Origin: Candidatus Pacearchaeota archaeon
Lineage (GTDB): Archaea; Nanobdellota; Nanobdellia; Pacearchaeales; GW2011-AR1
Assembly (NCBI GenBank): GCA_016181895.1
Contig: JACOYL010000005.1
Coordinates: 1 to 39,013, forward strand
Reading direction: 5' to 3'
Length of the DNA: 39,013 nt
Shown: positions 16,508-24,783 of the stretch, piece after piece
Position numbering within the stretch: the stretch's first letter is position 1
How the letters are laid out: each line of letters begins with the position of its first letter
Translations under genes and position numbers: made by a program
The notes under the pieces: generated by a model
Databases searched by the model: none
What the model saw: only the letters and a program-made list of their open reading frames with translations
Told to the model about the DNA's origin: nothing

Positions 16508-17800
16508 ATGCCTGTGAAAATAGGGATTATCGGAGGCTCTGGTTTGGAAAAAGGCGATGTGCTTGAAAATTTAGAGGAAATTGAAGTTGAAACTCCTTAC
16601 GGAAAGCCGAGCGGCAAAATAAAAAGGGGAATGATTTACAACTCCGAAGTTTACATCGTTTCCCGGCACGGACTGAATCATGAAATCACGCCGACGAATG
16701 TAAACAATCGCGCGAACATTTACGCTTTGTTCAAACTTGGCTGCCGGTTTATTTTGGCAACAACAGCCGTGGGGAGTTTAAGGGAAAATATAATGCCCGG
16801 AGATTTTGTCGTTGCAAACCAGTTCATAGATTTCACAAAAAACAGAAAAACCACTTTCTTCGAGGATTTCAAAAACGGAATCAAGCATGCGAGTTTGGCG
16901 GAACCGTTTTCGGAATATTTAAGGCAGCATATAATTGATTCTTGCGGGGAATTGAAATTGAGGCATCACAAACTCGGAACAATAATCACGATAGAAGGTC
17001 CAAGATTTTCCACGCGAGCAGAGAGTTTCATGTTCCGTGAATTCGCACATGTGGTAAACATGTCAACAACTCCCGAGGCGATTCTCGCGAAGGAAATGGG
17101 AATTGATTACGCAGTCATTGCAATGTCAACAGATTATGATTGCTGGAAAAGAACAGAGATTCCAGTCACATGGGAGCAAATCGAGAGAATCATGAACAAA
17201 AACTCCGAGAACGTCAAGAGGGTTTTGCTGAAAACAATATGGAAAATTTCAGAGAATGAAATCGCGAGAAGGGACGCTGAAATAATAAAAGGCAAAATAA
17301 GAACAATTCCGAATTTTCCAAAGCAAGGAGTGATGTTTCGGGACATAACGACTTTGTTCAAAGACAGTGAAGGAATGAAAAAGATTGCGGAAATTTTTCA
17401 CAATAGATACAAGGACAGGAAAATCGACATTGTCGCGGGAGTTGAATCCCGAGGATTCATCATCGCCGGAATAGTCGCGGAGAAATTGAATGCGGGCTTT
17501 GTTCCAATCAGAAAAAAAGGGAAGTTGCCGCATGAAAAAGAATCGCAGGAATATCTTCTTGAATACGGCGCGGACACGATAGAAATTCACAAGGATTCGA
17601 TTAAAAAAGGACAAAAAGTTTTGCTTATAGACGACTTGATTGCAACAGGTGGCACGGCTTCCGCCTCATGCCAGTTGATTGAAAAACTCGGGGGAGAAAT
17701 TGTTGAATGCGGCTTCATAATCGAGTTGCCCGATTTGAACGGAAGAAAAAAACTCGGAAAATACAATGTTTTTTCTATCGTGAGGTTTGAAGGAGAGTGA
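16508..17800 (+). CDS. Fusion: S-methyl-5'-thioadenosine phosphorylase + adenine phosphoribosyltransferase
   Basis: MTAP: IGIIGGSGLE, SRHGLNHEITPTNVNNRANIYAL, TIEGPRFSTRAES, VVNMSTTPEAILAKEMG. APRT: IPNFPKQGVMFRDITTLF, VAGVESRGFI, VLLIDDLIATGGTASA. Confidence 0.95.
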   Translation: MPVKIGIIGGSGLEKGDVLENLEEIEVETPYGKPSGKIKRGMIYNSEVYIVSRHGLNHEITPTNVNNRANIYALFKLGCRFILATTAVGSLRENIMPGDFVVANQFIDFTKNRKTTFFEDFKNGIKHASLAEPFSEYLRQHIIDSCGELKLRHHKLGTIITIEGPRFSTRAESFMFREFAHVVNMSTTPEAILAKEMGIDYAVIAMSTDYDCWKRTEIPVTWEQIERIMNKNSENVKRVLLKTIWKISENEIARRDAEIIKGKIRTIPNFPKQGVMFRDITTLFKDSEGMKKIAEIFHNRYKDRKIDIVAGVESRGFIIAGIVAEKLNAGFVPIRKKGKLPHEKESQEYLLEYGADTIEIHKDSIKKGQKVLLIDDLIATGGTASASCQLIEKLGGEIVECGFIIELPDLNGRKKLGKYNVFSIVRFEGE

Positions 17801-17809
17801 ATTATTATT

Positions 17810-18187
17810 TTAATATTTATATCCAGAACCGACTAAATTTTCCCCATCAAAATGATAAATCCCATCTGCTATGAGACCCATTAACTTTCCTTCAATGCTC
17901 CAAAATTCAAAATAAGTTGTGCCGTTTTCAGACTTGTAATCTATTCTTAATATTGGTGTTGGTGTGTCATGTGTCATAAGTATTTTTTTCATTTGCCAAT
18001 TTCTATAATTTTTATCGACGCTGCAGGGAATTTTTTCAGTTATATCCTTATTAAATTTTCCATCTTTATCAATTTGAACACTCAAATCCCATTTACATTC
18101 AGGTAGATTTTCTGCTTCTATTATTTTTGGAGAAACAAACGGCAGAACCAAGAGAGAACCATAAAAGGCAATTTTTCCAAGATTCAT
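17810..18187 (-). CDS. Secreted hypothetical protein, 125 aa
   Basis: N-terminal hydrophobic segment MNLGKIAFYGSLLVLPFVSP. Confidence 0.5.
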   Translation of the reverse strand: MNLGKIAFYGSLLVLPFVSPKIIEAENLPECKWDLSVQIDKDGKFNKDITEKIPCSVDKNYRNWQMKKILMTHDTPTPILRIDYKSENGTTYFEFWSIEGKLMGLIADGIYHFDGENLVGSGYKY

Positions 18188-18294
18188 TCATTTTTTGAAT
18201 TAATAGCATATTTAAGAATTATTGTTCTGGGGGTGTTATTAATATTATTAATTATACTGGAAAAATTTTTAAATCATTGTTTTTTGTTTTTGTG

Positions 18295-18636
18295 ATGGTG
18301 AAAATAGACGAGGAAACTGTTTATGAGTCTCTTACAACAGAGTGGCAAAGCGGGGCGGACATTTATGTTAAATTAGTGGATAGTCTTGGATTGGGGAAAT
18401 TAAGGTGGAGGGGCAAACTGAATTATTTATTTAATTTTCAAACATGGTATGTCAGTGTTAATAAAATGCATGAGTGTCTTGAAAATTTAAGAGAGGAAGG
18501 TTTTGCAGCAAGAAGAATTATGACAATAGAATTATACGGCAAAAAGAGACCGCGGGCGGAATATAAAAAAACCGGGAGGATTAAAGGAGTTAAAGTTAGA
18601 ATTGGAAAGTTAGAGGAATCTTTGTCTGCCGCTTAA
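18295..18636 (+). CDS. Hypothetical, possibly winged-helix-like protein (113 aa, start trimmed)
   Basis: MVKIDEETVYESLTTEWQSGADIYVKLVD...MHECLENLREEGFAARRIM resembles a wHTH pattern. Confidence 0.5.
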   Translation: MVKIDEETVYESLTTEWQSGADIYVKLVDSLGLGKLRWRGKLNYLFNFQTWYVSVNKMHECLENLREEGFAARRIMTIELYGKKRPRAEYKKTGRIKGVKVRIGKLEESLSAA

Positions 18637-18644
18637 AATTTAAT

Positions 18645-19352
18645 TCATCTCTCAATGAAAGTTTTCCTGAAAGTTTTCACGCCTTTTATGTAAGATTCGT
18701 CTCTTTCGTCATAAATGTTTTTTGTATATTGCCAGTTCCAGCACAATTTTTCAATGACTTTGAATCCGAAAGATTCAAAGACGCCTTTTTGTATTCTTAT
18801 AACGTCTCTTCCATTCCAATTTTGTCCGACTAGAATTATTCCGGCGTCGATGTTTCCGACAAGATTTCCTTCCCCTAAAGTTGAACGATGATTTTCAATC
18901 CACGTTAATCTTTCAATAAGCCTTTGATAAACCGCGTTCGCCTGCCCCCAGCGAACGCTTCCGAAGAAAACAATGCAATCCGATTTGAAAAGTTCTTTTG
19001 ATATTCTCCAGAGTTCATCGTCCTTGTTGTTTATGCTTGCCCAGCATTTGTGGAATCCCGATGGGTTCTTGAATTTGTTTTTTAACAACGCCTTTGCAAC
19101 ACCGCAATTGTTTCCAGTTGCAATTGAAACATTTCCCTCGCACATGTAAATTTTCAGCCCGGGAACATTTATCATTCTGACTTTTTTGCCAAGCTTTTTT
19201 TTCATCAAAAATGCCAGCTGCGTGCTCTTAGGGATTTCATGTTGTCCAATCCAGCGGTTTGACGTCGTGAGAAATAAAATCCTCTCTTTTGTTTTAAGAT
19301 AATTCAAAGTTTCGTTGAATTTTTTCCTGTCTCTTTCCAGCCTCTTTTTCAT
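18645..19352 (-). CDS. NAD(P)H-dependent FMN reductase / flavodoxin-fold protein
   Basis: ERILFLTTSNR...ELFKSDCIVFFGSVRWGQANAVYQRLIERLTWIENH; GNIDAGIILVGQNWNG. Confidence 0.72.
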   Translation of the reverse strand: MKKRLERDRKKFNETLNYLKTKERILFLTTSNRWIGQHEIPKSTQLAFLMKKKLGKKVRMINVPGLKIYMCEGNVSIATGNNCGVAKALLKNKFKNPSGFHKCWASINNKDDELWRISKELFKSDCIVFFGSVRWGQANAVYQRLIERLTWIENHRSTLGEGNLVGNIDAGIILVGQNWNGRDVIRIQKGVFESFGFKVIEKLCWNWQYTKNIYDERDESYIKGVKTFRKTFIER

Positions 19353-19379
19353 TGCTGAACAAATGAAAAGTGTTTTAAA

Positions 19380-19697
19380 TTACTTTCTTTGTTTCAAATA
19401 ATAGAAAGAATATCCGCCAATCATTCCGATAATCAAATCATAAATTATGTCCAATGTTTTTTCTTCTTTTATCAAAGGCGAGAAAATTTCAAAAATTTCC
19501 CAAAAGAACAATATCAAAAACAGAATGATGAATTTTTCAGAAGTTTTTGTTTTTTTGAAAAAAGAGTACATGAGAAAAATTCCGAAAAATCCCGCTGCAA
19601 AATGAAGAAATGTCCAGTAATCAATGAAAAGATAATTTGTATCAATCAACTTTGTTCCGAGAAATTCCGCGATTCTCAATCTGATTTCATTTATCAT
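19380..19697 (-). CDS. Small multi-TM membrane protein, 105 aa
   Basis: Hydrophobic helices; ATGA overlap with the upstream gene. Confidence 0.6.
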   Translation of the reverse strand: MINEIRLRIAEFLGTKLIDTNYLFIDYWTFLHFAAGFFGIFLMYSFFKKTKTSEKFIILFLILFFWEIFEIFSPLIKEEKTLDIIYDLIIGMIGGYSFYYLKQRK

Positions 19698-20191
19698 TTC
19701 TTTTTCATCACATTTATTATGTCAAGCAACGACTTTTTTTCAAAATCCAGAATTTTCATTTCCGAAATTTCAATGTTGATTTTTATCAATCCGAGCATTG
19801 ATATGAAAACAGTTCCGGCAAGAAATTCCCTTCCATTGGCTTTTTGAAGAGAAAGAATTATTTTCTGGATTTTGTTTTTTATGCTTTCCCTTTCCATTTT
19901 TTCAGAAATCAAAGTTTCAATTTCATTGAAATCCATTTTAATGTCAGAGAGTTCTTCCGGAGTTTTGTCATCGTATTTTTCCAACGGAATTTTTCTTATT
20001 TCCTCGTTCATCTGGAAACTTGTTATTCCTTTTGTTTCGGGAAGAAAAAAATCAAAGTGCACCTCGTTTTGATTTTTTTCCTTGTCTATTGAAATAAATA
20101 CAGAGCACAAATATGCCTTCGGATTTTCCTTTTTGAATTTCTTGAAATCCTCGTGGTTTCGGAGTTTTTCAAGATAAAATTGGAGGTTCAT
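19694..20191 (-). CDS. Hypothetical protein, 165 aa
   Basis: MNLQFYLEKLRNHEDFKKF; its first 25 nt region is duplicated at 20850-20874. Confidence 0.6.
   Translation of the reverse strand: MNLQFYLEKLRNHEDFKKFKKENPKAYLCSVFISIDKEKNQNEVHFDFFLPETKGITSFQMNEEIRKIPLEKYDDKTPEELSDIKMDFNEIETLISEKMERESIKNKIQKIILSLQKANGREFLAGTVFISMLGLIKINIEISEMKILDFEKKSLLDIINVMKKK
20167..20191. repeat. 25-bp direct repeat, copy A
   Basis: TTTCAAGATAAAATTGGAGGTTCAT, identical to 20850-20874. Confidence 0.95.
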
Positions 20192-20192
20192 T

Positions 20193-20741
20193 TTAATTGA
20201 AGCATTTGTCCAAATCTTCTTTATTTAATTGTCTAAAAGAATCGCATTCTTGTCTTAAATGCCACGAGAACTTATTTTTAAAACCTATGTTTCTCACTTT
20301 TTTGCCTTTTTCCTGCACCGCTTTTATTGCAGGCACAAAATCCCCATCACTTGATACAAGAATTGCAGTATCATAGCCATCGTTATATGCCAATTTTACC
20401 AAATCAACAGCCAGATGAATGTCATCTTCTTTGACCACATAAATGGTTTTCCCGCCGATTGTTTCTTTTTGCATTCTGCATAAAACCAGCTTGAAATTCT
20501 GGATATTCTTTATTTTTTGGAAGAATTTTTGCTGTTTTGAATAGGTTTTTTCATCTTTCTTTCTGTCTAAAGGCGCCGTATAATAATATGTTCTAATATT
20601 CTTTCCTTTATCAGCAATTAATTCAATAAATTTCTCAAAATTAAAATTTATCAATGTTTTCGATTGTCCGTACATTTCTTTTAAGATATGGTACAAATTG
20701 CTTCCATCAATAAAAACCATGAGTTTTTCTTTATTATTCAT
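20193..20741 (-). CDS. NYN-domain ribonuclease, paralogue 2 (start trimmed to MNNKEK)
   Basis: VFIDGSNLYHIL, KEDDIHLAVDLV, YDTAILVSSDGDFVPAIKAV, KGKKV; collinear with the ORF at 7990-8541. Confidence 0.87.
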   Translation of the reverse strand: MNNKEKLMVFIDGSNLYHILKEMYGQSKTLINFNFEKFIELIADKGKNIRTYYYTAPLDRKKDEKTYSKQQKFFQKIKNIQNFKLVLCRMQKETIGGKTIYVVKEDDIHLAVDLVKLAYNDGYDTAILVSSDGDFVPAIKAVQEKGKKVRNIGFKNKFSWHLRQECDSFRQLNKEDLDKCFN

Positions 20742-20776
20742 CAATAAACAACGAAAACAATTATTAATAAAATTAA

Positions 20777-20802
20777 CCCAGAGTTGCCGAAGCAATTCTG
20801 GG
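20777..20802 (-). promoter_or_regulatory. Leader hairpin upstream of NYN paralogue 2
   Basis: + strand CCCAGAGTTGC-CGAA-GCAATTCTGGG, 11 pairs with one G-U. Confidence 0.6.
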
Positions 20803-20849
20803 GGATATATGATTATAAGAAATATGATTCATTTATAAATATTTCTGAA

Positions 20850-20874
20850 TTTCAAGATAAAATTGGAGGTTCAT
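20850..20874. repeat. 25-bp direct repeat, copy B
   Basis: TTTCAAGATAAAATTGGAGGTTCAT; overlaps the stop codon of the GNAT gene. Confidence 0.95.
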
Positions 20875-21416
20875 CTTTTGTAACCCGATTTTAATAATTC
20901 CCATAAATAACCATCTTTCTTTTTTCCATTTTTGATAAAATCTTCTTTTAATAATCCAACTTTCCTAAACTTAAATTTTTTAAATAATTTATTTGAACCC
21001 ATATTCTCTGGCATTGCTTTTCCAAAAATCTTGTTTAATTTTAATTTGTTAAAACCAAAATCTAAAACTGTTTTTTCTGCTTCTGAAACAATACCTTGTT
21101 TTCTATATTTCTTTCCAATCCAATATCCTATTTCCGCTTTTTTATTATTTTTATCAATATTGGCTAAACCAATTACCCCAATAATCTTATTTTTGTCTTT
21201 TATTGTTATCCCAAAAGCATAAGTCTCCCTTGGTTTTTTCTTTTTATCCAATATCTTTTTTTTAATAAATTCTCCTGCATTTTTAATTGAATAAGGATAA
21301 GGAACCGTTGTAAAATTTCCTATTTCTTTATCATTGGCATTTTCAGCGATATCTTTTGCATCTTTCATTGAAACTTCTCTGAGAACAAGTCTTTTTTTCA
21401 GCGATATCTTTTGCAT
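20871..21416 (-). CDS. GNAT N-acetyltransferase (RimJ/RimL-like) with a 5' end rearranged by tandem duplication
   Basis: KRLVLREVSMKDAKDIAENANDKEIGNFTTVPYPY...IGVIGLANIDKNNKKAEIGYWIGKKYRKQGIVSEAEKTVLDFGFNKLKLNKI. Confidence 0.85.
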   Translation of the reverse strand: MQKISLKKRLVLREVSMKDAKDIAENANDKEIGNFTTVPYPYSIKNAGEFIKKKILDKKKKPRETYAFGITIKDKNKIIGVIGLANIDKNNKKAEIGYWIGKKYRKQGIVSEAEKTVLDFGFNKLKLNKIFGKAMPENMGSNKLFKKFKFRKVGLLKEDFIKNGKKKDGYLWELLKSGYKR

Positions 21417-21451
21417 CTTTCATTGAAACTTCTCTGAGAACAAGTCTTTTT
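21340..21451. repeat. 55-bp-period tandem duplication (two copies) at the 5' end of the GNAT gene
   Basis: TTTCAGCGATATCTTTTGCATCTTTCATTGAAACTTCTCTGAGAACAAGTCTTTTT occurs twice, offset 55 bp. Confidence 0.95.
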
Positions 21452-21464
21452 GTAACTAATCTCA

Positions 21465-22790
21465 TCATTTCCTCTCTCCGATTTCCTTTTTCAATCTTAT
21501 GCAGAATTCGTCAACTGTGAAATTCTCGATTTTTTTGTTTTCCCTGATTCTTACAGCCAAACTTTTTTCCTTTTCTTCCCTATCACCCAAAACCACGATA
21601 TAAGGAATTTTTATCATTTCTGCATCTTTCACTTTTCCTTGTACGGGAGTATTGCGAAAGTCTGCGTCGATTCTTGCATTTGGAATTGCTTCCCCAATTT
21701 GCTTTATTACTTTTTTTGCATAAGGAATATTTCTGTCTGTGAAACTTAGAATGCGAACCTGAATCGGGGAGAGCCATGTTTTCAAATTTCCCTGTGTTAG
21801 TTCAAGAATGTGCGCAATCACCCTTTCTGTCGTGCCTGTTGATGAGCGATGTATAACCATTGCTTGCTGTTTTTTTCCGCGTTCATCCATGTAAGACAAA
21901 TCAAATTTCTCCGGAAGCGCAAAGTCTATTTGAATTGTGAACAACGTGTCTTCCTTTCCGTAAACATCTTTGTATTGTATGTCCAATTTCGGCCCGTAAT
22001 AAGCAGCCTCGTTCTCGGCTTCCGTGTATTTTAATTTCAACTTGTCAAGAATTTTTTTCATCATTTTTTGGGTTGCAATCCAGGCTTTCGGATTGTCAAC
22101 ATATTTTCCCCTTTTGTCTTTTGAATCCCATTTGGAAAATCTGTAGTATATATCATTGATGCCGAGTTTTTCAGCTGCGAATTTAATCAATTCAAGAACT
22201 TTTGCAAATTCTTCTTCAATTTGTTTCGGCATGCAGATTATATGCGCGTCTGCGAGAGTCATTTGCCTTACTCTTGTCAATCCGCGAAGTTCGCCGGATT
22301 TCTCATTTCTGAACAGGGTTGAAATTTCCGCATATCTTATCGGGAGCTCCTTGTAGCTTCTCGGCTTGCTCTTGTAAAGAACAAAGTGAAACGGGCATGT
22401 CATCGGACGCAGTGCGAATTTCTCTTTTCCCTCGTCTATGACAAACATTCCATCTCTGTAATGCTGCCAATGTCCTGAGATTTTGTACAAATCGCTTTTC
22501 GCCATGAACGGGGTTGAAACATGCGAGTAACCGCGTTTGATTTCCTCGTCGACAATGAATCTTTCAATTTCTCTTTTTATTGTTGTTCCCCTTTCTGTCA
22601 ATAAAGGAAGTCCGGAGCCGACAACTTCAGAAACAATGTACAAATCCAAATCCCTTCCGAGTTCGACATTGCTTTTCAATCCGTTTTTTCCTCGGGGAGC
22701 GGACATTTTCACTTTCGTGAGTTTGTCCTTAAGTTGCTTGATTTCAGAATCTGAGATTTTTTCTTCCTTTTTTTTTGAGGATTGTTTCAT
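21465..22790 (-). CDS. thrS: Threonyl-tRNA synthetase, compact form without N-terminal TGS/editing domains
   Basis: Class II motifs: HVSTPFMAKSDLYKISGHWQHY, LRPMTCPFHFVLYK, RYAEISTLFRNEKSGELRGLTRVRQMTLADAHI, VIHRSSTGTTERVIAHILE; C-terminal anticodon-binding domain. Confidence 0.93.
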   Translation of the reverse strand: MKQSSKKKEEKISDSEIKQLKDKLTKVKMSAPRGKNGLKSNVELGRDLDLYIVSEVVGSGLPLLTERGTTIKREIERFIVDEEIKRGYSHVSTPFMAKSDLYKISGHWQHYRDGMFVIDEGKEKFALRPMTCPFHFVLYKSKPRSYKELPIRYAEISTLFRNEKSGELRGLTRVRQMTLADAHIICMPKQIEEEFAKVLELIKFAAEKLGINDIYYRFSKWDSKDKRGKYVDNPKAWIATQKMMKKILDKLKLKYTEAENEAAYYGPKLDIQYKDVYGKEDTLFTIQIDFALPEKFDLSYMDERGKKQQAMVIHRSSTGTTERVIAHILELTQGNLKTWLSPIQVRILSFTDRNIPYAKKVIKQIGEAIPNARIDADFRNTPVQGKVKDAEMIKIPYIVVLGDREEKEKSLAVRIRENKKIENFTVDEFCIRLKKEIGERK

Positions 22791-22862
22791 AGCGAGAAAA
22801 AGCGAAAGGTATTTATAAAATTGATGGGAAAGAATTAAAAGTATATTTATCTTAAAATTTTA

Positions 22863-23495
22863 ATGAAGAAGAATATTGATTTAAAGGAGCTTTTTAATGA
22901 TAAAGAAATAATTTCTAAAATTAAAGAAAAATTGCCAAGATTATTTAGAATCGCTGAAATTGAAACTTCAAGAGCTGGAAAAATCGGAATGGAAGTCGGT
23001 TCTGTTAGAGAAAAAATTGTCAGTGCTTTGCTAATCTATAAATTTGGTGAAGAGAACGTTGATACTGAGATTCCGATAACTGAACCAGAAACAGATATTG
23101 TTGTCGGAGAGAAAAATGTTTCAATTAAAACAATAACTAAAGACGGCGGAGTAAAAGCAGTATGGACAGTTGATGCGCAAAGTTCCAAAAAATTTATTGA
23201 AAGTTACAAACCACGATGTGATATAATTCTTGTTCAAATTTGGTGGAGTTTGGAAAAAGACAGTTTCTTTTGGATTCCTATTTCTGTTCAGGAAGAAGTT
23301 TTTAGAAAACTCGGAAAGAATGAATATCTTAAATTGCCAAAAGAAGGAACAAATCCCCGCGGCGTGGAATTTAGCAAAGAAGCTATTAACTTAATGATAG
23401 AAAATTCTAAAACTTTAAAGATAAAAATAAAATGGGATAGGGGCGATTTAAAATATGATGTTTATAAGAGGTGGGTTGAATATTGGAAAGAATAG
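22863..23495 (+). CDS. Putative type II restriction endonuclease (R-M pair 1)
   Basis: PD-(D/E)XK-like PITEPETDIVVGEKNVSIKTITKDGG; convergent with an adjacent DNA methyltransferase. Confidence 0.75.
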   Translation: MKKNIDLKELFNDKEIISKIKEKLPRLFRIAEIETSRAGKIGMEVGSVREKIVSALLIYKFGEENVDTEIPITEPETDIVVGEKNVSIKTITKDGGVKAVWTVDAQSSKKFIESYKPRCDIILVQIWWSLEKDSFFWIPISVQEEVFRKLGKNEYLKLPKEGTNPRGVEFSKEAINLMIENSKTLKIKIKWDRGDLKYDVYKRWVEYWKE

Positions 23496-23496
23496 T

Positions 23497-24381
23497 TTAA
23501 TTTTTTTGGCTAATTAAATCCTGTATTCTTTTTTCAGCCAATTCACAATACTTCTTGTCAATTTCGTACCCAACAAAATTTCTGTTGGATTTTAATGATG
23601 CAATCGCCGTTTGTCCGCTTCCCATGAATGGGTCTAGAATTACATCCCCTTCAAAAGAATATAATTGTATTAATCTATTTGGCAGTTCTTCAGGAAAAGG
23701 TGCAGGATGTCCTATTTTTCTCGCAGAAGTTGCAGGAAATGTCCAAATACTTTTAGTAAACTCCATAAACTCTTCTTTAGAAATACTATCCTTCTTTTTT
23801 GTGTTATCTCTTGAATAATTATCTTTTGAAAAAATCAAAATATATTCATGAACATCTCTTAGTGTTGGATTTTTAGCGCTCTTCCAACTTCCCCATGCCG
23901 TTGAACTTCCCGCGCTTGAAGACTTATTCCAAATTATTTCCCCCCTCATTAAAAAACCCAACTCAGACATAATTTGGATTATATGCGAATGCAATGGTAT
24001 GTAAGGTTTTCTTCCGAGATTGGCCACATTAATGCAAACTCTTCCGCCAGTTACCAAAACTCTTTTTGTTTCTTTAAAAACATCTCTTAAAAGATTAAGA
24101 TATTCCTTTAAACTTAAATCTTCATCGTAATCTTTGCCTACATTATATGGTGGGGAAGTAATCATCAAATGAACTGATTTGTCCGGTAATTCTTTCATCT
24201 TTTCGCTAGATGAACAAAATATTTTATTGACATATTTTTGTGGGATAAAATTTTCTTTTTCAAATGTTTTATCTCCGTTTAAATTAATTTCTTTGTACAT
24301 CTTGGAGTTATAAAATTTAGAAGAATCATGATTCAATCTTCCTGATGTCCCAAAAGAACTGGTTTGTGTGCCGTTTGTCAT
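23497..24381 (-). CDS. DNA amino-methyltransferase, TSPPY type (R-M pair 1)
   Basis: LMITSPPYNVGKDYDE; HPAPFPEELPNRLIQLYSFEGDVILDPFMGSGQTAIASLKSNRNFVGYEID. Confidence 0.92.
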   Translation of the reverse strand: MTNGTQTSSFGTSGRLNHDSSKFYNSKMYKEINLNGDKTFEKENFIPQKYVNKIFCSSSEKMKELPDKSVHLMITSPPYNVGKDYDEDLSLKEYLNLLRDVFKETKRVLVTGGRVCINVANLGRKPYIPLHSHIIQIMSELGFLMRGEIIWNKSSSAGSSTAWGSWKSAKNPTLRDVHEYILIFSKDNYSRDNTKKKDSISKEEFMEFTKSIWTFPATSARKIGHPAPFPEELPNRLIQLYSFEGDVILDPFMGSGQTAIASLKSNRNFVGYEIDKKYCELAEKRIQDLISQKN

Positions 24382-24453
24382 TTTCTCTTTTATAGAAAAT
24401 TGTATAATCCTCTACTTAAATACTTTATTAATTACTATAATAAGATGAACTAT

Positions 24454-24783
24454 TTAATCAAAAACCTCATCAATCTTCGCTGCAAGAATAAAATCATTTT
24501 CAGACAATCCTTCAATAGCATGAGTTAAAAGGGAAATTTTTACTTTTCTATAATCATAAATATAAATGTTTGGATGATGTCCTTCTGATTCCGCAATTTC
24601 TGCAACTTTATTTGTAAATTTAACGGCTTCTTTAAAATCCCTAAATGAGAAATCTTTTTCTATCATTTTATTATTAACAATTTTCCAGTTATTGATTTCT
24701 TTTAAAAGTTTTCTGGATTTTTCTTTGGTTAATGGTTTTTCTGTTCTTTCACAAGGGATAGATTTTTTATTTTTTAAATCCAT
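24454..24783 (-). CDS. Pterin-4a-carbinolamine dehydratase
   Basis: FRDFKEAVKFTNKVAEIAESEGHHPNIYIYDYRKVKISLLTHAIEGLSENDFILAAKID. Confidence 0.9.
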   Translation of the reverse strand: MDLKNKKSIPCERTEKPLTKEKSRKLLKEINNWKIVNNKMIEKDFSFRDFKEAVKFTNKVAEIAESEGHHPNIYIYDYRKVKISLLTHAIEGLSENDFILAAKIDEVFD

